Assembly: GCF_014203545.1 (NCBI RefSeq)
Contig: NZ_JACHJG010000012.1
Location: 62,001-126,000 of the forward strand
Reading direction: 5' to 3'
DNA: 64,000 nt
Origin: Streptomyces netropsis
Lineage (GTDB): Bacteria > Actinomycetota > Actinomycetes > Streptomycetales > Streptomycetaceae
The notes beneath the pieces were generated by a model. It saw nothing but the letters and a program-made list of their open reading frames with translations. It ran no database searches and was not told where the DNA came from. Shown piece by piece: positions 8,954 through 17,932 of the stretch. Made by a program: the position numbers and the translations under genes. Within the stretch, counting starts at the first letter, position 1, and each line of letters starts with the position of its first letter.

Positions 8954-10105
8954 TCAACCACGGTCCACCGGACATGCCCTCCGCTCGAACCACCCCAGGA
9001 CGGCCTCGGCGGCCTTGCGGGTGCCGCCCTGGCCGAAATGGTCCGTCAGTGCCCGGGCCCTGCCCGCCGTGACGCCGAGTCCGTCGGTCAGTTCCGTCAG
9101 GCGGTGCGCCAGCCGGGCGCGTAGACGCGGCTCGCCGGACACCTCACGCACAACGCGGCTGATCGCCTGCGAGACCACGGGTGTGGGAGGGCGGTAGTCG
9201 ACAGGCCGGCCGACGTCCGCCCAGTCGAGGCACGCGTCACAATAGCCGTGCCGGCAGAGCAGACGGACCTGCTCGGGCTGACTGTCGTTGGCGGCCGGTA
9301 GCCACAGGGTGGGGACGCCGGTCACCGCGGCGTCGTAGATGTTGCCGAGGCCCGAGGTCATGCAGGCGTACGCGGCGGTGCTCATGAGGTCGAGCATGGT
9401 GGCGTGATCGTAGGTTCCGACGTCCGGGTCGTCGAGCCCGGCGGCGATGGTCCGGCTCGTGGCCACGATGACGGACCGGTCGGCGGGCAGGCTTGCGCGG
9501 ACGGCGTCGAGCATGAGGCGTGCGTAGGTGACGGCGTCGTCCGGCGGCCAGCACGGGTTGTGCAGACCGCCCAGATTGACCAGGACGTGCCGACCGGGAC
9601 GCCAGGCGCGTCCGCGGGCGATGACGGGGGGAACGATCACGGCGCGTCCGCGAAGCGCCGGGTCGGCGGCGAGGCGCTCCCGTACCCCGAAGAAGTCCTG
9701 GGCGAGGTACAGCGCGGCTTCACGGGCCACTTCCGGGATGGCGGGCCAGTACCAGGTGAGCGCATCGTAGACGGCCACGTCGAGCCCGGTGTCCCGGGCC
9801 AGCTCGGCCATCTCGAAATCCATGGCCGTGACGAACAAGTCGTACTGGGGTGCCAAATCCCCCAGAAGGGCGCGCAGTTCGTCCGTCGACCGGCCGGTTG
9901 TGTCGTGGACGGTGTCGTACGGCGGCTCTCCTTGCAGGTCCAGGGTGTGCCCGCTCCCGAGGTAGGTCAGCCTTTCGCAGACGGGTGCGAGTTCCGCGGC
10001 GAGGACCGACATGGCGGCTGCCGGCCCGAAGCCGAAGGCCTGGGCATTGAGGAGCAACCGTGGTGCTGCGGCGGCGTGGTGACCGCCGTTCGGGCGAGCG
10101 GACAT
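8954..10105 (-). CDS. GT-B type glycosyltransferase, cytosylglucuronate-synthase-like
   Basis: 383 residues from the ATG at 10105. An N-terminal LNAQAFGFGPAAA loop, a central HVLVNLGGLHNP and a C-terminal TSGLGNIYDAAVTGVPTLWLP donor site show a GT-B glycosyltransferase using a nucleotide-activated sugar. The overall pattern is closest, from memory, to the BlsD/MilC group that makes (hydroxymethyl)cytosylglucuronate in peptidyl nucleoside pathways. None of the other genes of such a pathway are next to it, so the exact acceptor is open. A divergent alpha/beta hydrolase starts 128 bp away. Confidence 0.72.
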   Translation of the reverse strand: MSARPNGGHHAAAAPRLLLNAQAFGFGPAAAMSVLAAELAPVCERLTYLGSGHTLDLQGEPPYDTVHDTTGRSTDELRALLGDLAPQYDLFVTAMDFEMAELARDTGLDVAVYDALTWYWPAIPEVAREAALYLAQDFFGVRERLAADPALRGRAVIVPPVIARGRAWRPGRHVLVNLGGLHNPCWPPDDAVTYARLMLDAVRASLPADRSVIVATSRTIAAGLDDPDVGTYDHATMLDLMSTAAYACMTSGLGNIYDAAVTGVPTLWLPAANDSQPEQVRLLCRHGYCDACLDWADVGRPVDYRPPTPVVSQAISRVVREVSGEPRLRARLAHRLTELTDGLGVTAGRARALTDHFGQGGTRKAAEAVLGWFERRACPVDRG

Positions 10106-10233
10106 GGCATCACGCCTCGGGATGTCGCGGAGCCTCGTGGCCCTACGATTCTGGCGCGCGTCGCGCCGGCTGGCTACGCTGTGGTGGCAGGCAGTGACTC
10201 GGTGGTGGCACATCGGTTCGAACCTGGAGGGTG

Positions 10234-11076
10234 ATGGGCACTCCGGAGACGGGAACGCTGGCGGTACCGGGCGCGCGGCTTCACTTCGAAGTACGAGGCG
10301 CCGGCCCGCTCCTGTTGCTCATCGCAGGCGGCAACTCCGACGCTGCCGTCTTCGAGCCCCTGGCCGCCGTACTCGCCGACGACCACCGCGTCCTCTCCTA
10401 CGATCCCCGCGGCAACTCGCGCAGTCCGCTCGACGGGCCGCCCGTCGACCAGCGGATCGACGTACACACCGACGACGCGTATCGCCTGCTCGGTCATGTC
10501 GCCGCGGCGGGCGAGTCCGTGCAGGTGTTCGGGAGTTGCTCGGGTGGGCTCGTCGCGCTCGAACTCACCGTCCGGCACCCGGACCGCATCCGGTCCGCCG
10601 TCGTGCACGAACCGCCCGCGTTGGCGCTGCTACCCGCCGCCGAGGCCCACTTGGCGTTCATCGACGACGTCCACGAGACCTTCCACCGCGACGGCACCGC
10701 GCCGGCGATGCGGAAACTCAATGCCCTCTTCGGTGGCCGACCCGCACCCGTACTGCCTCAGGCCCACGACAACACCGCGTTCTTCCTCGCCCACACGATG
10801 CGGCCGTTCACGCGCTGCGTGCCCGATCTCGCGGCAGTGGCGAAGGCGGCGCGGCGGATCGTGGTGGCGGGGGGACGCGCGTCCAGCACACAGATCATCC
10901 ACCGTCCGGCAGCCGTCCTCGCCGAGCGGATCGGTCAGGAACTGACGGAGTTTCCCGGTGGCCACATCGGCTACGCGAAATGGCCGGTCGAATTCGCCGA
11001 GCGGCTCGTCGAAGCATTCGCTGCCATGCCCGGGGCCGGGAGGGTTCCGGAGGCCGCCGAGGCTCGTGAAATGTAG
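10234..11076 (+). CDS. Alpha/beta hydrolase with a cysteine nucleophile
   Basis: 280 residues. The family fold is clear: LLLIAGGNSDAAVFEPL (oxyanion region), SYDPRGNSRSP, the nucleophile elbow FGSCSGG, and a C-terminal FPGGHIGYAKWP supplying the catalytic His. The residue at the nucleophile position, Cys102 (codon TGC), is Ser in most relatives, which usually read GSSSGG or GHSMGG. A Cys nucleophile is known from dienelactone hydrolase, so the protein may be active on a special ester or be altered. GTG at 10231 abuts the GGAGG site, so ATG 10234 is preferred. Confidence 0.8.
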   Translation: MGTPETGTLAVPGARLHFEVRGAGPLLLLIAGGNSDAAVFEPLAAVLADDHRVLSYDPRGNSRSPLDGPPVDQRIDVHTDDAYRLLGHVAAAGESVQVFGSCSGGLVALELTVRHPDRIRSAVVHEPPALALLPAAEAHLAFIDDVHETFHRDGTAPAMRKLNALFGGRPAPVLPQAHDNTAFFLAHTMRPFTRCVPDLAAVAKAARRIVVAGGRASSTQIIHRPAAVLAERIGQELTEFPGGHIGYAKWPVEFAERLVEAFAAMPGAGRVPEAAEAREM

Positions 11077-11184
11077 CGTTGCGGCCCCCGGGGCGGTTCC
11101 CGATGGTGTCTCCGCATGGCACCGTGTCCGGTGCTTCCATGGCGATGGGCGTGGCTCAGGTGCTGTTGGGAGGGCGGGCGGAGG

Positions 11185-12057
11185 CTACGAGTGCGGTACC
11201 ACGGCCACGGGGCAGGGCGCGTGGTGCAGGACGGCGTGAGCGACCGAGCCGATCCGCCGCAGGTCCAGGCGGCCGTGGACGTGACGCCCGACGACCATGA
11301 GCACGGCTCGACCACTGCAGGCCAACAACACCTGAGCCGCACTGCCGATCTCGACGTGTTCGATGACATCCACCTGCGGGTATCGCTCCCGCCACGGCCG
11401 TAGGGCAACGGCCAGGCGCTCCTTGCGGAAGGAGTCCAGACCGCCGGCTTCATCGGCGAGCCACATGGAACCGGGGCTCCACATGAAGACCGGAGGGATG
11501 CTCCAGGCCCGCACGGCCCGTACGCGCGCCCCTCGCACCGCTGCGGCAGCGAAGGCGAAGCCCAGGACCGGGTCGGCCTCCTCCCCGTCCTGCGTGCCCA
11601 CCACCACCTCGTCGAGTGGCTGCCCGGGGGCACTGCCCCGGCTCGGGTTCCGTACCAGAACGACGGGGCCGGTGGCCTGGCGCAGTACGTGCAGGGCGAT
11701 GGAGCCGAGCAGGTTGCCGACCAGCGTGCCGTGGCCACGTGAGCCGAGGACGAGCATGTCGGCCACGGCGGCTTCGGCGACGAGAGCCGGAACCGTATCG
11801 GTGGCCAGGAGTTGAGTGGTGACCGGCAGACCGGGCCTGTCCTTGACGACCCGTGTCTCGGCTTCGCTCAGCACGCCGGTCGCCCAGCGCTGCTGCTCTT
11901 CGGGGTCCATGGCGATCGGGGCGTCCGGGACCCGCCAGGTCCAGGCGTGGACCAGGCGCAGGATCGAGCCTCGGTGAGAAGCTTCGGTGGCTGCCCAGTC
12001 GGCGGCGGCGAGGCTGTGTTCGGTTCCGTCCAGTCCAACGGCAATCGTTCCAGGCAT
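11185..12057 (-). CDS. Tandem-domain universal stress protein
   Basis: 290 residues with two USP domains. The first (about 1-140) ends in the ATP-binding pattern GSRGHG followed by GSIALHVLRQATGPVVLVRN; the second (about 150-290) has a weaker version, GRHVHG with GSVAHAVLHHAPCPVAVVP. Such proteins bind ATP and are often linked to hypoxia or dormancy control in actinobacteria. It stands between unrelated genes. Confidence 0.92.
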   Translation of the reverse strand: MPGTIAVGLDGTEHSLAAADWAATEASHRGSILRLVHAWTWRVPDAPIAMDPEEQQRWATGVLSEAETRVVKDRPGLPVTTQLLATDTVPALVAEAAVADMLVLGSRGHGTLVGNLLGSIALHVLRQATGPVVLVRNPSRGSAPGQPLDEVVVGTQDGEEADPVLGFAFAAAAVRGARVRAVRAWSIPPVFMWSPGSMWLADEAGGLDSFRKERLAVALRPWRERYPQVDVIEHVEIGSAAQVLLACSGRAVLMVVGRHVHGRLDLRRIGSVAHAVLHHAPCPVAVVPHS

Positions 12058-12124
12058 GTGGGGCCTCCGGAGCGGGAGCGCTTTTTCACGGCCACGGTCG
12101 GGGTGTCGGTGGTGCTGTGGGTGG

Positions 12125-12898
12125 TTATCCGATGCAGCCGGGGACGGGGGAGGGGCTGCCCGTGCAGTTGGTTGCGGTGTTGGCGGTCACGGTTGAGGTG
12201 TTGAGGGTTGCCGAGCCGGCTGTGTAGTAGATCCCGCCGGGGTTGACCGTCGCGGCGTTGCTGTTGACCACGCTGCTGGTCAACGTGAGTGTTCCGTTGA
12301 CGCTGGCGATGCCGGCGCCCTGATGGGCGGTGTTGCTCTTCACGGTGCTGCTGGTGAGGGTCGTCGCGGATGCCGTGCCGGTGCTGGAGAGGGCGCCACC
12401 GAGACCGTCGGCGGTGTTGCCGGACAACTGGCTGCCGGTGAGGGTGACCGCGCCGAAGCTGAGGATGCCGCCGCCGTTGTTGTGGCCTGTCGCGGTTGCG
12501 TGGCCGCCGCTGAAGGTGACGGCCTTGAGGGTGAGGCCGCCGGTGGGGCCGACCTGGGCGATACGGAACGGCGTTGCCGTTCCTGCGCGGGTGATGGTGT
12601 TGGCGTTGCCTTCGAGGGTGACGGGTGTGGTGATGACCGGCAGTCCGGCGGGCCCGTTCACGCCGTCGTTGCCATGGCTGGAGGTGAGGGTGTAGGTGCA
12701 GCCGGGTGTCAGGGTGACGGTGCCGCCGCCGGCGGCGTTCGCGGCGGTGACGGCGACGACCAGGGCTGTCTCGTTGCAGGCGACGGACGCGGGTCGGGCT
12801 GCCGCGGCTCCGGGCACCAGCAGTGCCGTGCCGCAGGCCAGGGCGGCGACCACGGACGGGAAGAGAACGTTGCGAGTGTTTCGCATCAGGACTTTCAT
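12125..12898 (-). CDS. Secreted right-handed beta-helix protein
   Basis: 257 residues: a signal peptide (about 1-34, ending in AAA-RP), then repeats rich in Asn, Thr, Ser and Gly such as SGNTADGLGGALSSTG, SNTAHQGAGIASVNG and NSNAATVNPGGIYYTAG, each about 25-30 residues. This is the stacked-rung pattern of parallel beta-helices and polymorphic-membrane-protein-like repeats. Two Cys pairs flank the helix. Surface adhesion or polysaccharide binding is possible; no catalytic residues were identified. Confidence 0.8.
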   Translation of the reverse strand: MKVLMRNTRNVLFPSVVAALACGTALLVPGAAAARPASVACNETALVVAVTAANAAGGGTVTLTPGCTYTLTSSHGNDGVNGPAGLPVITTPVTLEGNANTITRAGTATPFRIAQVGPTGGLTLKAVTFSGGHATATGHNNGGGILSFGAVTLTGSQLSGNTADGLGGALSSTGTASATTLTSSTVKSNTAHQGAGIASVNGTLTLTSSVVNSNAATVNPGGIYYTAGSATLNTSTVTANTATNCTGSPSPVPGCIG

Positions 12899-13523
12899 GG
12901 CGCTGAGACCGGTGGTGGCTGAGCAAGAAGCTCAAACGTCCCGCAGGAGCGGGCACCGGCGGCCAATGAACAACCGATTCAGAACCTACGGCATGCGGTC
13001 GGGAATTGATACCTCAACGCCGCTCCGCGGCATGGTCTCCGAACAGGGGCTGCCCCCGGAAGGCTGGCGTCAGCGCTGGTGTCCAAGATTGCCGGTATGC
13101 GTCTGTCGCGGAGACAGGGGCAGGACTAGGCTGTGCAGCACGGCCCCGGCCCCCGGCAGCATGGAGATGGTTCCGCTCCGAGGAGGCGCATGATGCCCAC
13201 AGGGCCCGGATCATTCATGACCGCTACGGGTCCCCCGCCCTGTAGGGGCGCCCGCGCGTTGCGCCAGGCCTTCGCTCCTTCTTGGACACGTCGGCCACGG
13301 GCCGTCGGCACGCCACCCTCCGGTGGGTGGAAGAGCCGCGTGCTCATGGCCCGCGGAAGACTGGGCATCGCCCGGGACACGAGGCTGCGCGAGAGCGTGC
13401 TGCGCAGGCGCCTCCCGGTCATTCCGGGCACGGGGACGACGGTCGGTTCTGCGGCTGTTGTCGTGTCCGGCCCGCACGCCCGGGCCGCTACCCAGGACGC
13501 TCAGGCCAACCATGGAGGCCGTC
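12899..13523. other. Gene-free stretch
   Basis: About 620 bp. Several GC-driven reading frames cross it, but none has a ribosome site, domain or sensible composition. A short GACTAGGCTG segment near 13123 could be a -10 region for transcripts toward 13524. Nothing else was recognised. Confidence 0.45.
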
Positions 13524-13802
13524 ATGCTGCCCCTTCTCCTCGTCGTCTGCTTGGCGCTGATCGGTTTCGGGTTCCTCCACCCCCTCCTGTGGGTGGCCGC
13601 GGCCGTGCTGATCTTCGGAGCCGTCCGCTACGGCCGGGACGATGGCGGGCGGGTGGGGTCCCGATACGACCGGGACTATCAGGAGTACCGGGACCGCAGG
13701 GATCGTCAGGAGCGCTGGGACCGCCGGTACCGTCGACAGCGCCGAGGCCGTTGGGACCGGCAGGACCGCCAGGACCACCGCGAGGACCGAGGTCTCAGGT
13801 AA
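13524..13802 (+). CDS. Small membrane protein with a highly charged tail
   Basis: 92 residues. ATG 13524 is preferred over 13512 because GGAGG lies about 6 bases upstream of it. Residues 1-36 form one long or two short hydrophobic helices; residues 40-92 are almost entirely Arg, Asp, Gln, Tyr and Glu in short repeats (RDRQ, RDRR). Small hydrophobic proteins with charged tails are common in Streptomyces, but no function is established. Confidence 0.65.
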   Translation: MLPLLLVVCLALIGFGFLHPLLWVAAAVLIFGAVRYGRDDGGRVGSRYDRDYQEYRDRRDRQERWDRRYRRQRRGRWDRQDRQDHREDRGLR

Positions 13803-13904
13803 TCGGTGGGGTGCCCCACCCGGCCCGCGCAGAGGCCGCAGACCCCGCTGACCAGCCAGATCGCCCTGTCGGGGGGCGGAACTCCCAGGGGCAGGCCGCG
13901 CGTC

Positions 13905-15395
13905 ATGAGGAGCGTGACAGACACAGACAGCCCCACGCCCCTCGCTGAACTCTCCCGGTCCTGGGACGAGATCCGGAAGAACTACCAGGTTTCCGACAAC
14001 GCTCAGTACGACCGCGAGGTCCTCGACTGCGCTGCCCGACTCGCCGCCGGCCCCGGCGCCGAGTCGGCGTATGCATGGACGCTCGGGCTGGTGGTGATGG
14101 CCCGCTATCTCACCTGGCTGCCGGGTGAGGGCGTCGTACGGGCAGCCATGGCGGCTCTGGAAGCCACCGACACGGCGCTGCGCGACCGGCCCTGCGACCA
14201 CGACTCCCACCCGTACCGGAATCATGACGACGAGGACGACATGTACATCGCCGAACTGCTGGTGCAGCTCGGCGACGAGACGGCCGAATGGGACGAGGAC
14301 CGGCCTCGGGACGAGTGGCTCTGTCCGCGCAATGTCGCCGGATTCGCGCGGATCGTCATGGACATCGTCGATCCGGGTTCGGTTTCGGATGTGCCGCCCC
14401 GCCTGCCGGTGGAGGCCCAGGACACCATCGAAACGCTGTCGGCACTGCTGCACGGCTACCCGAAGCCATGGACCGACATCGACGAAGAGATTTCCTCACA
14501 GGCAGGGAATCTCTCCACCGCGGATCCGGAGGACCGCGCCGGACACCTGCTGGTCGTCAGGGCGGTGACCTGGTACGCGGTCTCCGGCATGGTGCGGACG
14601 AAGTCGGTCCTCGACGATCTGGTCGAGGCGGTGGAGCGGACGCTGCCGCACTTCGCCGACGCGTCCTGCGCACACGAGTGGCATGCGACCCTGCCCGGTA
14701 CCGGCCCGGACGCCGCCGAGCTCGGCGTCATGCTGAGCAGCCCCGGTGGGCGGGGCGTCTATGAACGCAACCGTGCCGAGTCCGGGCGGGGCGCTCCGCT
14801 CGAGAACGTGGTGTGCCCGGCCTACATGGCAGAGGTCGCGGAAAAGTCACTGACACTGCTGAACGAGCGACGCGAAGAGCTCTTCGGTGACCGTGACACC
14901 TCCCGTCTCGACGCCGAATACCTGCGCGCGGACGGGCGGCTGGAGATCGAGAAGATCGCGGAGCGGCTCGACAACAAGAGCCGGAACGAGCAGTACGCCG
15001 ACGACCTGGGCCTGTGGGCCGCCCGCTGCTACGAGCAGGCCGATGACCTGGAACGCGCCGTACTGCTCCTCGCCGCCTACCAGACGATGGAGATCTCGTA
15101 CCCGAGCCCGCCGCTCGCCGTGGTCCGGGGCGTCCTCGCGACGATGCGCACCGTCGCGGCCGCGCCCCGGCCGGAGCAGTGCGCACACGACGGCGAGCAC
15201 CCCACCCTGCGGTACGCGAAGTTTCGAAAGAGCCTGCCGCACTTCTACGAGCCGCAGACCCACCCGTCGGCGGGGGACCCCGTCAGCCCGCAGGCGTGGA
15301 CCTGTCCGCGGTTCGCCGGGACGGTCGCCGAAAAGTGCATCAGTGGCCTGGAAGGGCTGTACGAGGACCTCGACGAGGACCGGGCAGCTGCCTGA
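13905..15395 (+). CDS. Large cytosolic protein with three C-x-H...C-P modules, function unknown
   Basis: 496 residues from ATG 13905; no signal peptide or membrane segment. No family is recognised. The protein contains three spaced copies of a pattern: C-x-H, about 45-60 residues, then C-P followed by two residues, a small residue and a helix (for example CDHD...CPRNVAG, CAHE...CPAYMAE, CAHD...CPRFAGT). The regular C-x-H plus Cys arrangement could bind metal. The middle and C-terminal parts look helical. Confidence 0.72.
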   Translation: MRSVTDTDSPTPLAELSRSWDEIRKNYQVSDNAQYDREVLDCAARLAAGPGAESAYAWTLGLVVMARYLTWLPGEGVVRAAMAALEATDTALRDRPCDHDSHPYRNHDDEDDMYIAELLVQLGDETAEWDEDRPRDEWLCPRNVAGFARIVMDIVDPGSVSDVPPRLPVEAQDTIETLSALLHGYPKPWTDIDEEISSQAGNLSTADPEDRAGHLLVVRAVTWYAVSGMVRTKSVLDDLVEAVERTLPHFADASCAHEWHATLPGTGPDAAELGVMLSSPGGRGVYERNRAESGRGAPLENVVCPAYMAEVAEKSLTLLNERREELFGDRDTSRLDAEYLRADGRLEIEKIAERLDNKSRNEQYADDLGLWAARCYEQADDLERAVLLLAAYQTMEISYPSPPLAVVRGVLATMRTVAAAPRPEQCAHDGEHPTLRYAKFRKSLPHFYEPQTHPSAGDPVSPQAWTCPRFAGTVAEKCISGLEGLYEDLDEDRAAA

Positions 15396-15444
15396 TGGCT
15401 CTTCGACGAGGTCGCGGGGCCGGACCAGTGACCGGCCGGGGCGT

Positions 15445-15490
15445 TCACAGGGCCATTGCGCAGACGCGCCCCCGCGCCGGCGGACCGACG
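15445..15490 (-). pseudogene. C-terminal coding remnant ending in GRVCAMAL
   Basis: In the minus-strand frame this short stretch reads to a stop as ...GRVCAMAL. Essentially the same DNA (28 of 30 bases) and the same ending recur at 51311-51340. The upstream part is missing here, so this is probably the tail of a lost gene. Its family is not known. Confidence 0.35.
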
Positions 15491-15536
15491 CCCTAGGCTG
15501 CCACCCGGCACCAGTCTCTACCCAGGAGCACACATC

Positions 15537-16085
15537 ATGTTCGACCCCGCCCGGAAGCACCCGTATCCTGACGCCCTTCGACCGGACGAAGTGCCTGCAC
15601 CGCACGCACTGCTCGCGCCGGTGACCGGGTTCCTGGGCACCTGGGTCGGTCGGGGCTGCGGGGGGTACCCGACGCTCGCCGAGGAGTTCACGTACGCGCA
15701 GGAGGTCACCTTCAGTCACGATGGGCGTCCCTTCCTCCACTACGAGGCGCGCGCCTGGCTGCTCGACGCGGACGGTACCCCGCTGCGGCCGTCGGCTCGG
15801 GAGAGCGGCTGGTGGCGGTTGCAGCCCGAGGGGCGTGTGGAGGCGTTGATCACCCAGCCCACCGGCATCGCGGAGATCTCGGTCGGTCGTGCCGACGAAG
15901 GCACGGTCGACCTCACGACCCATCAGGTGGCCCTCGCTCCCACCGCCAAGGAGGTCAACGCCACCCGCCGCCGCTACACCCTGATCGACGAGGACACTCT
16001 CACCTTCGTCCACGATCTCGCTGCGGTCGGTCAGCCGCTGCAACACCACCTTTCGGCACAGCTTCGACGCGGGGACGGAAACTAG
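15537..16085 (+). CDS. Nitrobindin-like heme-binding beta-barrel protein
   Basis: 182 residues starting at ATG 15537 with AGGAG nine bases upstream. The GTWVGRGCGGYPTL segment near residue 33 is the GxWxGxGxGxYP signature of nitrobindin/THAP4-like barrels, and a His near the C-terminus (FVHDLAAVGQPLQHHLSAQL) is a candidate axial heme ligand. Family members bind ferric heme and isomerise peroxynitrite or bind NO; the exact role here is inferred. Confidence 0.85.
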   Translation: MFDPARKHPYPDALRPDEVPAPHALLAPVTGFLGTWVGRGCGGYPTLAEEFTYAQEVTFSHDGRPFLHYEARAWLLDADGTPLRPSARESGWWRLQPEGRVEALITQPTGIAEISVGRADEGTVDLTTHQVALAPTAKEVNATRRRYTLIDEDTLTFVHDLAAVGQPLQHHLSAQLRRGDGN

Positions 16086-16328
16086 GAAGCGCCATCGGGG
16101 ACACGTACGCCCGGCAGGGCCGACCTCCGCGCCGGCGTGGTGACTTACCGGTCGTTGCGGAACCGGACCGAGGCCGGGTCTGGCCCCCACTGATTGATCT
16201 GCATGCCCCTGGATGAGTATCACGACCGCTTCCAGGCCAAGTTCCGCTTGCGTACTACCGAGGCTCCGGGGGCCTGGATAGCGTCACATCCCGTAGCAGT
16301 CGAACCCTCGTCAGGGGAAGGAGACCAC

Positions 16329-16655
16329 ATGAGGATCCAGTCCCGTATCGCGGCGGTCGGGGCAGTTCTCGCCCTTGCGGGCGGAGGAATGCTCGGCGCG
16401 GCGGCGCCGGCCTCCGCTTCGAGCGCGACCGCTGATCTCTCCTGCGACGCGTGGCGATACCAGCGAGGCGCCAGTGGACGCCATGGCGCGTCGATCACGT
16501 GCTACGGCAGTTCGTTCACCGGCTACGTCGTTTGCCATAAGCCCGACGGTTACACGTACGGCAAGCTCGGAAACCGTGCCCGATCGGGTGGCACCTCGAC
16601 TGCCTGGTGCGACGTCAACGCCGAGGCCGTCGACGCCGGAGCTTTCCCCGGCTGA
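16329..16655 (+). CDS. Small secreted protein, four cysteines
   Basis: 108 residues, starting after GGGAAGGAG. The signal peptide ends near residue 30 (ASAS-SA). The mature protein of about 78 residues has four cysteines, probably two disulfides, and is rich in Gly, Ser and Tyr. No enzymatic motif is visible. A hairpin terminator follows. Confidence 0.72.
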   Translation: MRIQSRIAAVGAVLALAGGGMLGAAAPASASSATADLSCDAWRYQRGASGRHGASITCYGSSFTGYVVCHKPDGYTYGKLGNRARSGGTSTAWCDVNAEAVDAGAFPG

Positions 16656-16680
16656 TCCCTCCGCAGTGCCAACCGCCCCC

Positions 16681-16710
16681 GCTGGACCTCAGGTCTCCCT
16701 GGGGTCCAGC
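16681..16710 (+). terminator. Intrinsic hairpin
   Basis: GCTGGACC (16681-16688) pairs with GGTCCAGC (16703-16710) around a 14-nt loop, 26 nt after the stop of the secreted protein. Confidence 0.6.
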
Positions 16711-17074
16711 GTCGCGGGCGGTCGTTTTCGTGGCCATCCAGGAGGAATGCCCTGATCGGGCTTTCCGGGAGAACGCCGCCGCGCCGGATCGCCCGGCGCG
16801 GCGCGCGACAGGTGCGATGGGAGGCCGGCAGAGCGGCCAGGATCCCGTGTCCGGTCGTCATGAGCAGTCCCCTTTCCGTCTGGCGCGGTCCGACCGTGAG
16901 CGTCCCGGTCAGGAAGGTAGAGCGCCTCTTCCATCATGCGCCGGTCCGTCGTGAGCGGGCGTGAGCCTCGCGGGTGTCCGGGAAAGCGGCGTGAGGGCAA
17001 GGGGAGGCCTGAGCCACGGGACAGCCCGCGCCCTGACGGGCGTCTCGGTCGGCTGGGCGTGCGACGGGCGGGCC
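16711..17074. other. Gene-free stretch
   Basis: About 360 bp between convergent genes. Reading frames here are extensions of GC-rich shadows; no gene, repeat or site was recognised. Confidence 0.45.
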
Positions 17075-17932
17075 TCACGGAGTGCTGGCGGTTCCGGCGG
17101 TTCCGCGGAGCAGTGCACCGGCGTGGTCGGGGACGTAGGTCTGGAGGTCGCGCGCGGGCCGCTCGTAGCCCGTGGAGGCCGGGCGCGGCGGCAAGGTCAG
17201 CTCGGGTCGCGGGATCTCGTGGTAGGGAATGGTGGACAGCAGATGCGCGATCATATTGACGCGCGAACTGCGCTTGTCGTCGCTCTCCACGACATACCAC
17301 GGTGCCTCGGAGGTGTCCGTGTGTACGAACATCTCGTCCTTGGCCCGGGAGTACGACTCCCAGCGGGTGATGGACTCCAGGTCCATCTCCGACAGCTTCC
17401 ACCGCCGGGTGGGATCCTCCAGTCTGTTGCGGAACCGTTGTTCCTGGACCGCGTCGCTGACGGAGAACCAGTACTTGCGCAAGAGGATGCCGTCCTCGAC
17501 CAGGAGCCGCTCGAAGACGGGGCACTGCTGGAGGAAACGCCGGTGTTCCCGGGGGCTGCAGAAGCCCATGACGTGCTCCACACCGGCGCGGTTGTACCAG
17601 CTGCGGTCGAAGAACACGATCTCACCTGCGGCCGGCAGGTGCTCTGTGTAGCGCTGGAAGTACCACTGCCCACGTTCGCGTTCCGTCGGCTTGGGCAGGG
17701 CGACCACACGTGCGAGGCGCGGATTGAGATGCTCCGTCACCCGCTTGATCGCCCCACCCTTACCCGCCGCGTCGCGCCCTTCGAACACGACGACCAGCCG
17801 CACGCCTTCGGCACGCACCCATTCCTGCATCTTCACCAGCTCCGTCTGGAGCCGGAACAACTCCTGTTCGTACAAGGCGCGCGGCAGCCGGTCAGGGCGC
17901 CCGGGCTCTTCCGTACGCCGTTCCCTGTTCAT
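17075..17932 (-). CDS. ppk2: Polyphosphate kinase 2 (PPK2)
   Basis: 285 residues from the ATG at 17932, with GGAGG upstream. Typical PPK2 motifs are present: Walker A FEGRDAAGKGG, the helix after it with RVTEHLNPR, Walker B FFDRSWYNR, and a lid-like region with RLEDPTRRWKLSEMD. The enzyme transfers phosphate between polyphosphate and a nucleoside di- or monophosphate; the single-domain length fits class I PPK2, which mainly makes NTPs from NDPs. It acts in the cytosol and is flanked by unrelated genes. Confidence 0.95.
   Translation of the reverse strand: MNRERRTEEPGRPDRLPRALYEQELFRLQTELVKMQEWVRAEGVRLVVVFEGRDAAGKGGAIKRVTEHLNPRLARVVALPKPTERERGQWYFQRYTEHLPAAGEIVFFDRSWYNRAGVEHVMGFCSPREHRRFLQQCPVFERLLVEDGILLRKYWFSVSDAVQEQRFRNRLEDPTRRWKLSEMDLESITRWESYSRAKDEMFVHTDTSEAPWYVVESDDKRSSRVNMIAHLLSTIPYHEIPRPELTLPPRPASTGYERPARDLQTYVPDHAGALLRGTAGTASTP

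Noticed and set aside
10205..10230. tRNA T-loop-like GGTTCGAAC near 10213
   Set aside because: No acceptor stem or anticodon arm can be built around it; it is part of a gene leader.
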